A DNA stretch of 64,000 nt, taken from NCBI RefSeq assembly GCF_019710575.1, contig NZ_JAHWFK010000009.1:1-64000 (forward strand), given 5' to 3'. A program made the translations under genes and the position numbers. Within the stretch, counting starts at the first letter, position 1; every line of letters starts with the position of its first letter. Below, piece after piece: positions 1-7,316 of the stretch. Source of the stretch: Paractinoplanes polyasparticus (GTDB taxonomy: Bacteria > Actinomycetota > Actinomycetes > Mycobacteriales > Micromonosporaceae). The notes under the pieces were generated by a model. It was not told where the DNA came from and did no database searches. It saw only the letters and a list, made by a program, of their open reading frames with translations.

Positions 1-1
1 T

Positions 2-667
2 GACCCCGGACCGGGCGAACCCGAGGCCGGCCCCTGGCGGGTCGAGCCGATCGAGGTCTTCGTCCGCTCGCTCCCTCTGCCGGCAGCGCCCGGCCGCCCC
101 CGCATCATCGCCGTCGACGGCCGCGGCGGAAGCGGCAAGACAGCCCTGGCCAACCGCCTGCGCGAGGCCCTGCCCCCGGCGGCGGTCGTCCACTCCGACG
201 ACGTGGCGTGGCACCATTCCCGCTTCGGCTGGGACGACCTGATGATCGACGGCATCCTGCGCCCGCTGCACGCCGGTCAGCCGGTCCACTACCGCCTGCC
301 CGCCTGGGACCGGCTGGGCCGCGACGGCCACATCGAGGTCGCCGCGTCGGCCACCACCGTGATCCTGGAAGGCGTCGGGGTCTCCCGCCGTTCACTGACC
401 CCGTATCTCGACCTCGCCCTCTGGGTGCAGTCCGACTTCGACGAGGCGAGGGCCCGCGGCATCAGCCGCGACATCGCCCACGAGGGCCGGACCGAGGCCG
501 GCGCCATCCAGAACTGGGACGAGTGGATGACCGAGGAAATCCCGTTCCTGCTCGACGACCGCCCCTGGCAACGCGCCGACGTCATCGTCTGCACCGCCTC
601 ATCGGTGGCCCACGACGCCCGCACCGAGGTGGTCAGCTCCAGACCCAGCCCGGAAACTCCGTCCTGA
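2..667 (+). CDS. P-loop uridine kinase-like ATP-binding protein (5' partial)
   Basis: The frame is open from the left edge of the window, so the N-terminus is missing. It reads IIAVDGRGGSGKTALANRLRE near visible residue 38, a Walker A loop (GRGGSGKT), followed by a Walker-B-like VVHSDDVAW and a VILEGVGVSRR segment. This layout is that of small cytosolic NMP/uridine kinase-like proteins of actinobacteria, which phosphorylate a small substrate with ATP; the substrate cannot be read. The stop TGA overlaps the 3' end of the convergent gene at 633-992 by 35 bases. The visible part is 221 residues, close to a full-length member, so probably little is lost. Family assignment is fairly sure, the exact substrate is not. 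Confidence 0.75.
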   Translation, partial: DPGPGEPEAGPWRVEPIEVFVRSLPLPAAPGRPRIIAVDGRGGSGKTALANRLREALPPAAVVHSDDVAWHHSRFGWDDLMIDGILRPLHAGQPVHYRLPAWDRLGRDGHIEVAASATTVILEGVGVSRRSLTPYLDLALWVQSDFDEARARGISRDIAHEGRTEAGAIQNWDEWMTEEIPFLLDDRPWQRADVIVCTASSVAHDARTEVVSSRPSPETPS

Positions 668-992
668 ACAGGCTCAGGTAGCGGACCCAGCTCTCCTCAC
701 CGGTCCCGGCCGGCGGCACGATGGTGACCGGCAGTTCGTCGTACCCCCACGAGAACGACGCCAGCCGACGGATGGGTTCCACTCTCGACCGCAGCGGAAC
801 GGTCGTGAGAAAGGTGTCGGCCCGCCATCGCAGGGTCCGCGCGCCGTTGAGGTTCCGGCACGGCGCGTCGTAGATCGAGGCCGGATAACCCACGGCAAGG
901 AACGGCATGCCGGTCCCGTCCCCGTCGGTAATCCGCTCCACCCGAACGACGACAACACCGTCACGACCGTGATGCCGGAACGGAATTCTCAC
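633..992 (-). CDS. Hypothetical protein coupled to a CdiI-like immunity gene
   Basis: A 119-residue protein starting VRIPFRHHGRDG with GTG. Its start overlaps the stop of the upstream CdiI-like gene (GTGA at 989-992), so the two are translationally coupled. It has no signal peptide or membrane segment, is rich in Arg, Val and aromatic residues, and ends in FRTEFPGWVWS, which suggests a small beta-rich cytosolic fold. I do not recognise the family. Coupling to an immunity-type gene suggests a role beside it (second immunity protein or partner), but that is inference from position only. Confidence 0.6.
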   Translation of the reverse strand: MRIPFRHHGRDGVVVVRVERITDGDGTGMPFLAVGYPASIYDAPCRNLNGARTLRWRADTFLTTVPLRSRVEPIRRLASFSWGYDELPVTIVPPAGTGEESWVRYLSLFRTEFPGWVWS

Positions 993-1360
993 GCGAGAAA
1001 CGCCTCGATCGCCTGGCGGAGCCCCTTGTTCTCGGGCCGAGGAATCGCCCTCAGCACGTCAGCGAAGCGCTCGCGCTCTCCCGAACCCCAGGCCGTGTCG
1101 GGCAGCTGGACCACCGTGTTCAGCAGGTCTCCGGCGTAGAAGTCACCTTCGGCCAGCGGATCGTCGACCAGGACAGCGACAGCCATCGGCAGCAGCACCG
1201 GCACGGCGATCCGCTGACCGAGCAAGATCCGCAGATCCTCGACGCGAAACTCCGAGAGCGGCTTCCGCCGAAGCGCCAGGCAGCGCCGAACCAGCGGGGT
1301 GGCGTCCGGCCCCGGCTCGAGCTCGCGAACGCCCTCGATGTCTTCAATCGTGCGGTCCAC
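989..1360 (-). CDS. Contact-dependent inhibition immunity (CdiI-like) protein
   Basis: A 123-residue protein. The sequence VDRTIEDIEG, then LVRRCLALRRKPLSEF, VEDLRILLGQ and DPLAEGDFYAGDLL are the hallmark blocks of the CdiI-type immunity family annotated as contact-dependent growth inhibition system immunity protein. Such proteins bind and neutralise a cognate toxin domain in the cytosol. The GTG at 1358-1360 is chosen because a strong GGGGGAG Shine-Dalgarno lies about 9 bases upstream and the family begins with this D-R-T-hydrophobic-E-D block; the frame is open far upstream but without such support. It is followed by the coupled gene at 633-992. No toxin or CdiB/CdiA gene lies in the window, so it looks like an orphan immunity gene, common in actinobacteria. 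Confidence 0.75.
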   Translation of the reverse strand: MDRTIEDIEGVRELEPGPDATPLVRRCLALRRKPLSEFRVEDLRILLGQRIAVPVLLPMAVAVLVDDPLAEGDFYAGDLLNTVVQLPDTAWGSGERERFADVLRAIPRPENKGLRQAIEAFLA

Positions 1361-1422
1361 GCCGGCAGTCTCCCCCAACTCCCAGGCCTTCGTCGTCTCG
1401 GCGCCGGTTCCAGACTCGGCGC

Positions 1423-1875
1423 GTGACGTGGTCCGTGCGGACGTATCAGCCCGCTGACGAGCGGTCCTGGCTGCGCTGCCGGGTTCTGGGGTTCCTCGAC
1501 ACCGCGTACTACGACGATGTGTGGACCTCGAAGCCGGCCACCACCGGCCCGGATCTGGTCGCGGTGACCGGCGACGGCACGGTTGCCGGGATCCTCGTGG
1601 CGACCGTGCGCGGGAAGGCAGCCACCATCGACACGGTGGTGGTACATCTTGACTTCCGGCGGCAGGGCATCGGCCAGGCGCTGCACGTCTACGCGGACCG
1701 ATACACCGACGCGGGTGAACCGGGGCGGGCCGCCGTTGTGGCGCGGGCGGGGCTGACGTTGACGAGTGGCTTCCTGCACGGGCGAATGGTCGATGAGCAG
1801 TGGGCGCGCGCGAACTTCCGGCGGGTCCATGTCTGCCGGCGGTTCGCGCGACGACTAGTTTCGGAGCATGACTGA
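1423..1875 (+). CDS. GNAT family N-acetyltransferase
   Basis: A 150-residue cytosolic protein starting with GTG. It opens VRTYQPADERSWLRCRV, and has VAGILVATV followed by IDTVVVHLDFRRQGIGQAL: the last part, RRQGIG, is the acetyl-CoA pyrophosphate-binding motif A (R/QxxGxG/A) of GNAT enzymes. The C-terminal part WARANFRRVHVCRRF resembles the usual motif B region. The family transfers an acetyl group from acetyl-CoA to an amine; the acceptor is unknown. It faces the CdiI-like operon across about 60 bases and its stop overlaps the next gene by 8 bases, so it is probably co-transcribed with the NUDIX fusion gene. Confidence 0.82.
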   Translation: MTWSVRTYQPADERSWLRCRVLGFLDTAYYDDVWTSKPATTGPDLVAVTGDGTVAGILVATVRGKAATIDTVVVHLDFRRQGIGQALHVYADRYTDAGEPGRAAVVARAGLTLTSGFLHGRMVDEQWARANFRRVHVCRRFARRLVSEHD

Positions 1876-2797
1876 TCCTCGCGTGCTGGTGATCGGGCTC
1901 GATCCCTACCGGGTGCCGGGGCCGTGGGATCCCGCGCCGATGGCCGAGCAGATCGAAGCCGGGATGGCGCGGTTCGCCGAGGCCGGGGTGGGCGCCGAGA
2001 CCTGCCTGGTGGGGCTCGACGGCAGCGACGACATCGGGGCTGTTGTGGCTGCCGCGCTCGTACGGCGTAGCTGGGAAGTGGTTGTCGTCGGTGGGGGCAT
2101 TCGCAAGAACGAGGAACAGGTCAAGCTGTTCGAGCTCGTGATCAATCTGGTGCGCAGGCATGCGGCGGGGGCAGCGATCGCGTTCAACAGCACGCCGTCG
2201 GGCACGTTCGAGGCGGCTGCGCGCTGGCTCGGACCTCGGAACTCGGCCGGGGTTGTGCGGGCGCTGGTGGCGGGGATCGAGCCGGGCGACGATGTCGAGG
2301 CCGCGCACCGTGAGCAGACGTTGGAGTGGCTCGGGCAGACCGAGGACGTCTTCCGGCGGGTCAAACCGGCCACCCCGGACCAGCATCTGGTGTCGTACGT
2401 GGTGCCGGTTGATCCCCGCGACGGGGCGATCCTGCTGGTTGACCACGTGAACGCGGGGCTGTGGTTGCCGCCGGGCGGGCACGTCGAACCGGACGAGGAT
2501 CCGCGGCTGACGGCTCAGCGGGAGATCGCGGAGGAGCTCGGGCTCGACGGATCCGGAGTGTCCCGCGAGCCCGTGTTCCTGACCGTGACCCGCACGGTCG
2601 GGATGGATTCGGGGCACACCGACGTGAGCCTCTGGTACGTGCTGCCGTGCGACCGGGAACAGGCTCTCGTGGTCGACGAAGGCGAGTTCCACCAGGTGCG
2701 GTGGTGGTCGCGGGCCGAGCTGGCCGACGCCGATCCGGGCCGGTTCGATCCGCACTTCTTCCGCTTCCTCACGAAGGTCTCAACTGGAAGTGCCTGA
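1868..2797 (+). CDS. NUDIX hydrolase fused to an unrecognised N-terminal domain
   Basis: A 309-residue protein in two parts. Residues about 1-120 (VLVIGLDPYRV ... VVVVGGGIRKNEEQVKLFELVINLVRRH) form an alpha/beta, Rossmann-like unit that I do not recognise; it looks like the small actinobacterial proteins annotated only as hypothetical. Residues about 170-309 are a NUDIX domain with a complete box: GGHVEPDE, seven residues, then REIAEELGL (Gx5Ex7REUxEExGU) near residues 203-225. NUDIX enzymes cleave nucleoside-diphosphate-X compounds using Mg. The gene overlaps the GNAT gene by 8 bases and converges on the P-loop kinase gene with 29 bases of overlap. The hydrolase call is firm; whether the N-terminal part is substrate-related is unknown. 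Confidence 0.85.
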   Translation: MTDPRVLVIGLDPYRVPGPWDPAPMAEQIEAGMARFAEAGVGAETCLVGLDGSDDIGAVVAAALVRRSWEVVVVGGGIRKNEEQVKLFELVINLVRRHAAGAAIAFNSTPSGTFEAAARWLGPRNSAGVVRALVAGIEPGDDVEAAHREQTLEWLGQTEDVFRRVKPATPDQHLVSYVVPVDPRDGAILLVDHVNAGLWLPPGGHVEPDEDPRLTAQREIAEELGLDGSGVSREPVFLTVTRTVGMDSGHTDVSLWYVLPCDREQALVVDEGEFHQVRWWSRAELADADPGRFDPHFFRFLTKVSTGSA

Positions 2798-3341
2798 TCG
2801 TGAGGTCGGCCACCTCGTCCGGGGTCAGGGTGGTGTTGTCGACGCGTAGATGGTCGTCGCGGCCGTCGAACTCGGTGGTGGAGTTCAGCTTGTAGTCGAG
2901 GTCGGCCTTCAGCAGCAGCTCGCGGGAGCGGTCGAGGTCGCGCTTCGAGGGCTTCTCGGCCAGGCGGTCGGCGCCCGTGTTGCGGGCCAGGCGAGCGGTC
3001 TGGGTCGCCTCCAGCTCGAGGTAGCGGACCCGGGCGCCGCGCCGTCGGAAGGGTTCGGCGTAGCCGGCCACCGCCTGCGCGTCGCCGGGATGGTCGAAGG
3101 CCCAGACGTACGTGAAAACCAGCCCGGGCAGGTCGCTGCCGGCAACTTCTTCGAGCACGCCCGTACGGAAGCTCTCGACCAGCCGGTGGAAGGGCGGCGT
3201 GCCGAAGTCGAAGAAGCGCAGCACCGGCTCGATCGTCAGATGATTGTGGAAGACGCGGTAGCCGGTGCGCGCCGCGATGGCCCGACCGACAGTCATCTTG
3301 CCGACGGCCGGCGGCCCGATGACGAAGAGCAGGTCGGTCAT
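2769..3341 (-). CDS. P-loop AAA/shikimate-kinase-like ATPase
   Basis: A 190-residue protein. MTDLLFVIGPPAVGKMTVGRAIA carries a Walker A loop (GPPAVGKMT) at residues 9-17, followed by FHNHLTIEPVL, typical of the small kinases related to shikimate/adenylylsulfate kinases, and a LARNTGADRL-like R-rich lid later. It is cytosolic with no fused domain. The ATG at 3339-3341 is placed directly before the P-loop, as in the family; the frame stays open upstream into the neighbouring gene but that part is a shadow. The substrate is not known; several such proteins are annotated as phosphotransferases for drugs or small metabolites. Confidence 0.75.
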   Translation of the reverse strand: MTDLLFVIGPPAVGKMTVGRAIAARTGYRVFHNHLTIEPVLRFFDFGTPPFHRLVESFRTGVLEEVAGSDLPGLVFTYVWAFDHPGDAQAVAGYAEPFRRRGARVRYLELEATQTARLARNTGADRLAEKPSKRDLDRSRELLLKADLDYKLNSTTEFDGRDDHLRVDNTTLTPDEVADLTIRHFQLRPS

Positions 3342-3364
3342 GCGGTGCAGCGTAGCCAGGGCCG

Positions 3365-4129
3365 TCACACGAAGGCGCGGTAGAGAAGCAGCAGGCCGAT
3401 GGCCGTGCCGAAGATGACGATGACAGCACGGAGCACGTGTGACGGCAGGCGGCGAGCCAGCTTCGCCCCCGCGTAGCCGCCGACGACCGTGGCGGGCGCG
3501 AGGATCAGCACGGCGGCCCAGTTGACCGGGGCGAAGATCGCGAAGATGAGCAACGTGACCAGGCCGACGGCCGCCGACAGCACGTTCTTGAGGGCGTTGA
3601 TGCGGTTGAGCGGCTCGTCGAGGATCAGCGCGAGAGCTGCCACATACATGACGCCGAGCGCCGCGCCGAAATAGCCGCCGTAGATCGCCCCGACGAAGAC
3701 GACGGCCTGCAACCAGACGGCGGCGCGCCGCGACGACATGTGTCGCGGGTGGCCGACCAGCCCGCGCAGCCGCTCCTGGAAGGCGAGCGTGGCGGCGGCG
3801 CCGAGCACCAGAAACGGCACGATCACCTCGAACGCGCGGGCCGGGGTGAGCAGCAGCAGGGCGCATCCGGCGGCGGAGCCCAGCACACAGGTGGGCAGGA
3901 TCCGGGTGAGGCGGCCGCCCTGCCCGCTGAGGTCGGCCCGGCTGCCGGCCACGCTCGACACGTACCCGGGAAAAACGGAGATCGAATTCGTGACGTTGGC
4001 CGCCACCGAGGGCAACCCGGTCGCGATCAGGCTCGGGAAGGTGATCAGCGACCCGCCGCCGGCGATCGCGTTCATGCTGCCGGCGGCGAGGCCGGCCACC
4101 ACCAGCAGGAGGACGTGTGCGAGATCCAT
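3365..4129 (-). CDS. TauE/SafE family permease (sulfite exporter type)
   Basis: A 254-residue integral membrane protein. It starts MDLAHVLLLVVAGLAAGSMNAIAGGGSLITFPSL, the defining first block of the TauE/SafE family (AGxxNxxAGGGS), and repeats this symmetry around residues 140-170 (GAIYGGYFGAALGVMYVAAL), as expected of two inverted halves. About seven or eight hydrophobic segments span the protein. Family members move sulfite, sulfoacetate or other organic anions; the substrate here cannot be read. It lies 24 bases upstream of the P-loop kinase gene on the same strand, so the two may be one transcript, and it faces away from the RNase P RNA gene. Confidence 0.85.
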   Translation of the reverse strand: MDLAHVLLLVVAGLAAGSMNAIAGGGSLITFPSLIATGLPSVAANVTNSISVFPGYVSSVAGSRADLSGQGGRLTRILPTCVLGSAAGCALLLLTPARAFEVIVPFLVLGAAATLAFQERLRGLVGHPRHMSSRRAAVWLQAVVFVGAIYGGYFGAALGVMYVAALALILDEPLNRINALKNVLSAAVGLVTLLIFAIFAPVNWAAVLILAPATVVGGYAGAKLARRLPSHVLRAVIVIFGTAIGLLLLYRAFV

Positions 4130-4165
4130 GGTGAGGTCGAATCTACGGCCCCGTAGACTGTCGGT

Positions 4166-4581
4166 GCGACGGACGAGTCGGCCAGGCGGTCGCGTCGGCG
4201 CCCTCCGGGGCGTCGCCGAGGAACGTCCGGACTCCGCAGAGCAGGGTGGTTGTTAACGGCAACCCGGGGTGACCCGCGGGACAGTGCCACAGAGAACAGA
4301 CCGCCGGCCCGCAAGGGCCGGTAAGGGTGAAACGGTGAGGTAAGAGCTCACCAGCACCCCGGGCGACCGGGGTGGCTAGGTAAACCCCACCCGGAGCAAG
4401 GCCAAGTAAGGCCACGGCCGCGAGGCGGTGGCCGGCGCAAGCGTTCGAGGGCTGCTCGCCCGAGCTTGCGGGTAGGCCGCAAGAGCCGAGCCGGCAACGG
4501 CCGGCCGAGATGGATGACCGCCCATGGCGGCCCTCGGGCCGCCGGGACAGAATCCGGCGTACCGGCCGACTCGTCCGTCGC
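4166..4581 (+). ncRNA. rnpB: RNase P RNA, bacterial class A
   Basis: All the universally conserved blocks are present in order: GAGGAACGTCCGGACTCC near 4217, ACAGAGAACAGACCGCC near 4289, GGTAAGGGTGAAACGGTG followed by AGGTAAGAGCTCACCAG near 4319-4355, and GACAGAATCCGGC near 4547. The ends form helix P1 with an unusually long and perfect pairing: GCGACGGACGAGTCGGCC at 4166-4183 against its exact complement at 4564-4581 (18 base pairs). The length of 416 bases is normal for high-GC actinobacteria. The RNA is the catalytic subunit that trims tRNA 5' leaders. Confidence 0.96.
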
Positions 4582-4727
4582 CCACCTGCTCATGGCGCTG
4601 TTCATGGCTCTTGAGCTGGTCTTCGCGCGTCAGCACTGGTCGCCGTCGGTCAATGCTGGTCGACGTTTCACGGCGCGCGAGCGGGGCCGCCTCTACATAG
4701 TGGCTCAGCCGATCGCCGCTGGTGAGG

Positions 4728-4901
4728 ATGCCCTGGTTTCGTTCCTCACTGGCCAAAGCCAACGAGACGGTGCGGTGGGCCGACCAGGAAATCACAGACC
4801 AGCTGGGGCCACCCGAACAGATGAACGGCTACGGGGTGTCCGGCTCGCTGGACCACCACCACACCCATCCCGTCGAACCCGTCCGGGTGCGGTGTGGGTG
4901 A
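4728..4901 (+). CDS. Possible small protein upstream of the sulfotransferase remnant
   Basis: A 57-residue frame starting MPWFRSSLAKANETVRWADQ at ATG 4728 with GGTGAGG just upstream as a weak ribosome site. Its composition (acidic and polar residues, HHHTHP) is more protein-like than the long alternative frame here, which reads through the RNase P RNA gene and is certainly a shadow in that part. It overlaps the start of the sulfotransferase frame by 10 bases. It may be a real small gene or the decayed end of a larger one. I do not recognise it. Confidence 0.3.
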   Translation: MPWFRSSLAKANETVRWADQEITDQLGPPEQMNGYGVSGSLDHHHTHPVEPVRVRCG

Positions 4902-5479
4902 TCGGCGCGGGTTGGGGTCGAACGGGGACCACATCGTTGGCTAGGGCGTTGGAACGACTGGGTGCGGGACCGTGCCTGCAGATGCAGACACTCTGGGATC
5001 ATCCCGAGCTTGCTGACCTGTGGAACGCACACTACGACGGCGTAGACATCGACTGGGTCAGCGCCCTGGCCGGCTGGGGCTCGATCGTGGACTGGCTGGG
5101 CAGCTGGCAGTGGGAGACCTACGCGCAGCTCTGGCCCGAGGCGCCGATCATCTTGTCGGTGCGTGACCCCAACGACTGATACAACAGCGTTCGTGCGTCC
5201 ATCCACCAATGGACTGCTCCCGGCATGAACATCGCACCCCCGCCCGTGGCGCGGGTGCTGCAGCGCGTCTGGGACGTCGACTTCGGCGGCTGGGATCGCG
5301 TGCTCGACCCCGACCACGCGATCGCCTGCTTCCGCCGTCACAACCAGTACGTGATCGACACATGTCCGCCCCACCGTCTGACTATCTGGACAGCAGCCCA
5401 AGGCTGGGCTCCACTCTGCCGTGCACTCGACGTCGCCGAGCCGGACGAGCCGTTTCCTCATCTCAACCCACGGCCGTGA
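4892..5479 (+). pseudogene. Sulfotransferase family gene with one in-frame TGA
   Basis: The frame from GTG 4892 reads WVIGAGWGRTGTTSLARALE, the PAPS-binding 5'-phosphosulfate loop (GRTGTTSL) of the sulfotransferase family related to NAD-dependent epimerase-associated sulfotransferases, followed by a LWPEAPIILSVRDPND block. At 5177-5179 a TGA replaces what is a tryptophan in the family (DPxxWYxS); the same frame then continues YNSVRASIHQW ... EPDEPFPHLN to a TGA at 5477-5479. Both halves keep family similarity and no frameshift is needed, so this is a recent single-base inactivation (TGG to TGA), a readthrough case, or a sequence error. As written only a 95-residue fragment is made. The conserved C-terminus is also slightly short. 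Confidence 0.75.
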
Positions 5480-6021
5480 GGCGCGGCGAACAGGCCCCTA
5501 ACAACGTGCACCCGGCCGACGCCAGCAGCACCCAAGGCAACCATCGGGGCTGCCGCTGCAACTCCTGTCGAATCCGATCCCGGAGCACACCATCCCGCCC
5601 ATCGACAGCCGCCACTTCACCGCCCTCGATTGTGCACCACCCCCAACGCCGGCCCTCGGCACCAAACCAAGATCGAGCCCGGACGAACGCCAACCGCTCC
5701 TGAGCGACACTCATGGAAGCGGGAGTTCGGAACGGCCGGCCACGATCGAGCTGGAGTCCCGGCGGAGTCTCTCTCCCGCGATAGGCGGTCGAGGGCGACG
5801 ATGATGGAGCACGCCGGTCGAGTCCGGGCCGGGTAGCCTCAGCCCAGGTCAGTCGCCGGCACTCAACCGGTCAGTCAGAAGCGTCAGTGCGTGCGTCTTC
5901 GCCGCCTTCATCACCTCAGCGAATCTGGCACCAGTTCCCGGCGCACCGACGACTCCGGAGAGGTGAGCGGACAGGACATTCCTCCAGCGTGAGCCGAGCA
6001 GTCCGTCGCCCGCCCAACCGG
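5480..6021. other. Gene-poor stretch
   Basis: No reading frame here has a convincing start, ribosome site or family similarity. The longest minus-strand frame (5463-5714) ends in a short hydrophobic segment but has no upstream ribosome site and overlaps the broken sulfotransferase gene. The GC is high but the frames show mixed third-position bias, as in decayed sequence. Confidence 0.5.
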
Positions 6022-6459
6022 TCAGAAGCCCGGGGCGTGGTGGCGGCGGCTGTCAGCGACCTCGCGGTCGATGTCGGCCTGGTCGCGCTCGGCGCGACGA
6101 CCGCTGTCGCGCAGCGTGGTCTCGCTTCTGTCGAGCCGGGCCCGCGACCGGTCGAGCGCCTCCCGCGCTCGCTCCATCGCTTCCAGGCTCGCGTGCACGT
6201 GTTCCTCGGTCCCGACCCGCATCTGGCGGCTCCGCCGGTCCAGGGCCTGTTCGCGGGCGTCGTGAAGCTGCTCGCGGCGGTCGGCTGCCGCCTCGCGTTC
6301 GTCCGCGATGCGCTCCCGCTCGTCGGCGAGCTCTTCGCGGCGTTCGGCCAGACGGTCGCGTTCGTCCGCCGTACGCTCGCGCTCATCGGCACGCTGTACA
6401 CGCTCCGCGAGGTCGGCCGCGTCGCCGGGGCCGGGCGCTCCGTCCTCAACCTGCTCCAT
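6022..6459 (-). CDS. Highly charged coiled-coil protein
   Basis: A 145-residue soluble protein starting MEQVEDGAPGPGDAADLAERV. From about residue 22 to 75 it is a run of heptad-like units of the form ADERExx/RREELADERER, almost entirely Glu, Arg, Ala and Asp, followed by a second charged helix (LEAMERAREALDRSRARL). This predicts one long helix or coiled coil and no enzyme domain. ATG 6459 is taken because the frame upstream runs inside the permease gene in a shadow frame. It sits just 32 bases after the sugar permease stop, on the same strand, and may simply be read from that transcript. No function can be given. Confidence 0.6.
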   Translation of the reverse strand: MEQVEDGAPGPGDAADLAERVQRADERERTADERDRLAERREELADERERIADEREAAADRREQLHDAREQALDRRSRQMRVGTEEHVHASLEAMERAREALDRSRARLDRSETTLRDSGRRAERDQADIDREVADSRRHHAPGF

Positions 6460-6491
6460 TCCCGCACAGTACGGCAGGATCACGGCACGGG

Positions 6492-7316
6492 TCAGCCTTT
6501 GAGGCCGGTGTGGGCCAGGCCCTCGATGAACTGGCGCTGGGCCAGCACGAAGACGATCAGGACGGGGATGGCGGTCATCGAGGCGGCCGACAGCTGCACG
6601 TTCCACAGTTGGCCCTGGTAGGCGTCGGTGAACTGGGTCAGTGCCTGGGGCAGCGTGTATTTGGTGCGGGACGAGATGTACACGACCGGTTCCAGGTAGA
6701 GGTTCCAGCTGTGCAGGAACGTGAAGATGGCTACCGCGCCCAGGGCGGGGCGGGCCAGGGGCAGCGCGATTCTGCGGAAGATGGCGGGGCGGCCGAGGCC
6801 GTCCATGCGCGCGGCCTCCTCCAATTCGCCGGGCAGGGTGATGAAGAACTGCCGCATGATGAATGTGGCCAGCACGCTCGACGGGCCCAGCATCGGCACC
6901 AGGATCAGGGGCCAGTGGGTGTCGACCAGGCCGAGGCTGTTTAAGATGCGGAACAGCGGGACGATCGTCACTTCGCTCGGAATGAGCAGGCCCGTGAGCA
7001 CCAGCAGGAAAAGCACGTTCTGGCCGCGGAAACGGATGCGGGCGAACGCGTAGCCGGCCATCGACGCCACCACCAGCGTGCCCAGGGTGACGACCACAGC
7101 GATGTACGCGCTGTTGAAGTACTGCTGGGCGAACGGCTGCATCGTGAAGACCTGGCGCCAGGGTTCCAGGCTCCACGACGACGGCCACAGCGACGGCGAG
7201 AAGATCTCGGCGTTCGGCTTGAACGAGCTGGTGATCATCCACCAGGTGGGGAAGACGAACGGGACGCAGAGAACGAGCAGAACCCCGTACAGGAGAAGCC
7301 TGGTTCTAATGCTCAT
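6492..7316 (-). CDS. Carbohydrate ABC transporter permease (MalG type)
   Basis: A 274-residue inner-membrane protein with about six hydrophobic segments (first LLLYGVLLVLCVPFVFPTWW). The loop EEAARMDGLGRPAIFRRIALP near residues 180-200 is the EAA motif that docks the ATPase. SSFKPNAEIF after the first segment is typical of the MalG/UgpE subfamily. It forms the translocation channel with the upstream permease, fed by the binding protein encoded before it. Its start overlaps the stop of the preceding permease by 11 bases. No ATPase gene is nearby, so the importer probably uses a shared MsiK-type ATPase encoded elsewhere, as is usual in actinobacteria. Confidence 0.92.
   Translation of the reverse strand: MSIRTRLLLYGVLLVLCVPFVFPTWWMITSSFKPNAEIFSPSLWPSSWSLEPWRQVFTMQPFAQQYFNSAYIAVVVTLGTLVVASMAGYAFARIRFRGQNVLFLLVLTGLLIPSEVTIVPLFRILNSLGLVDTHWPLILVPMLGPSSVLATFIMRQFFITLPGELEEAARMDGLGRPAIFRRIALPLARPALGAVAIFTFLHSWNLYLEPVVYISSRTKYTLPQALTQFTDAYQGQLWNVQLSAASMTAIPVLIVFVLAQRQFIEGLAHTGLKG

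Noticed and set aside
989..2755. A 588-residue minus-strand open frame over 989-2755
   Set aside because: Only the last 123 residues match a protein family; the rest lies opposite the GNAT and NUDIX genes, which have clear motifs. It is a shadow in high-GC DNA.
5463..5714. Minus-strand 83-residue frame with a short hydrophobic stretch
   Set aside because: No ribosome site, no family similarity and overlap with the broken sulfotransferase; not supported as a gene.
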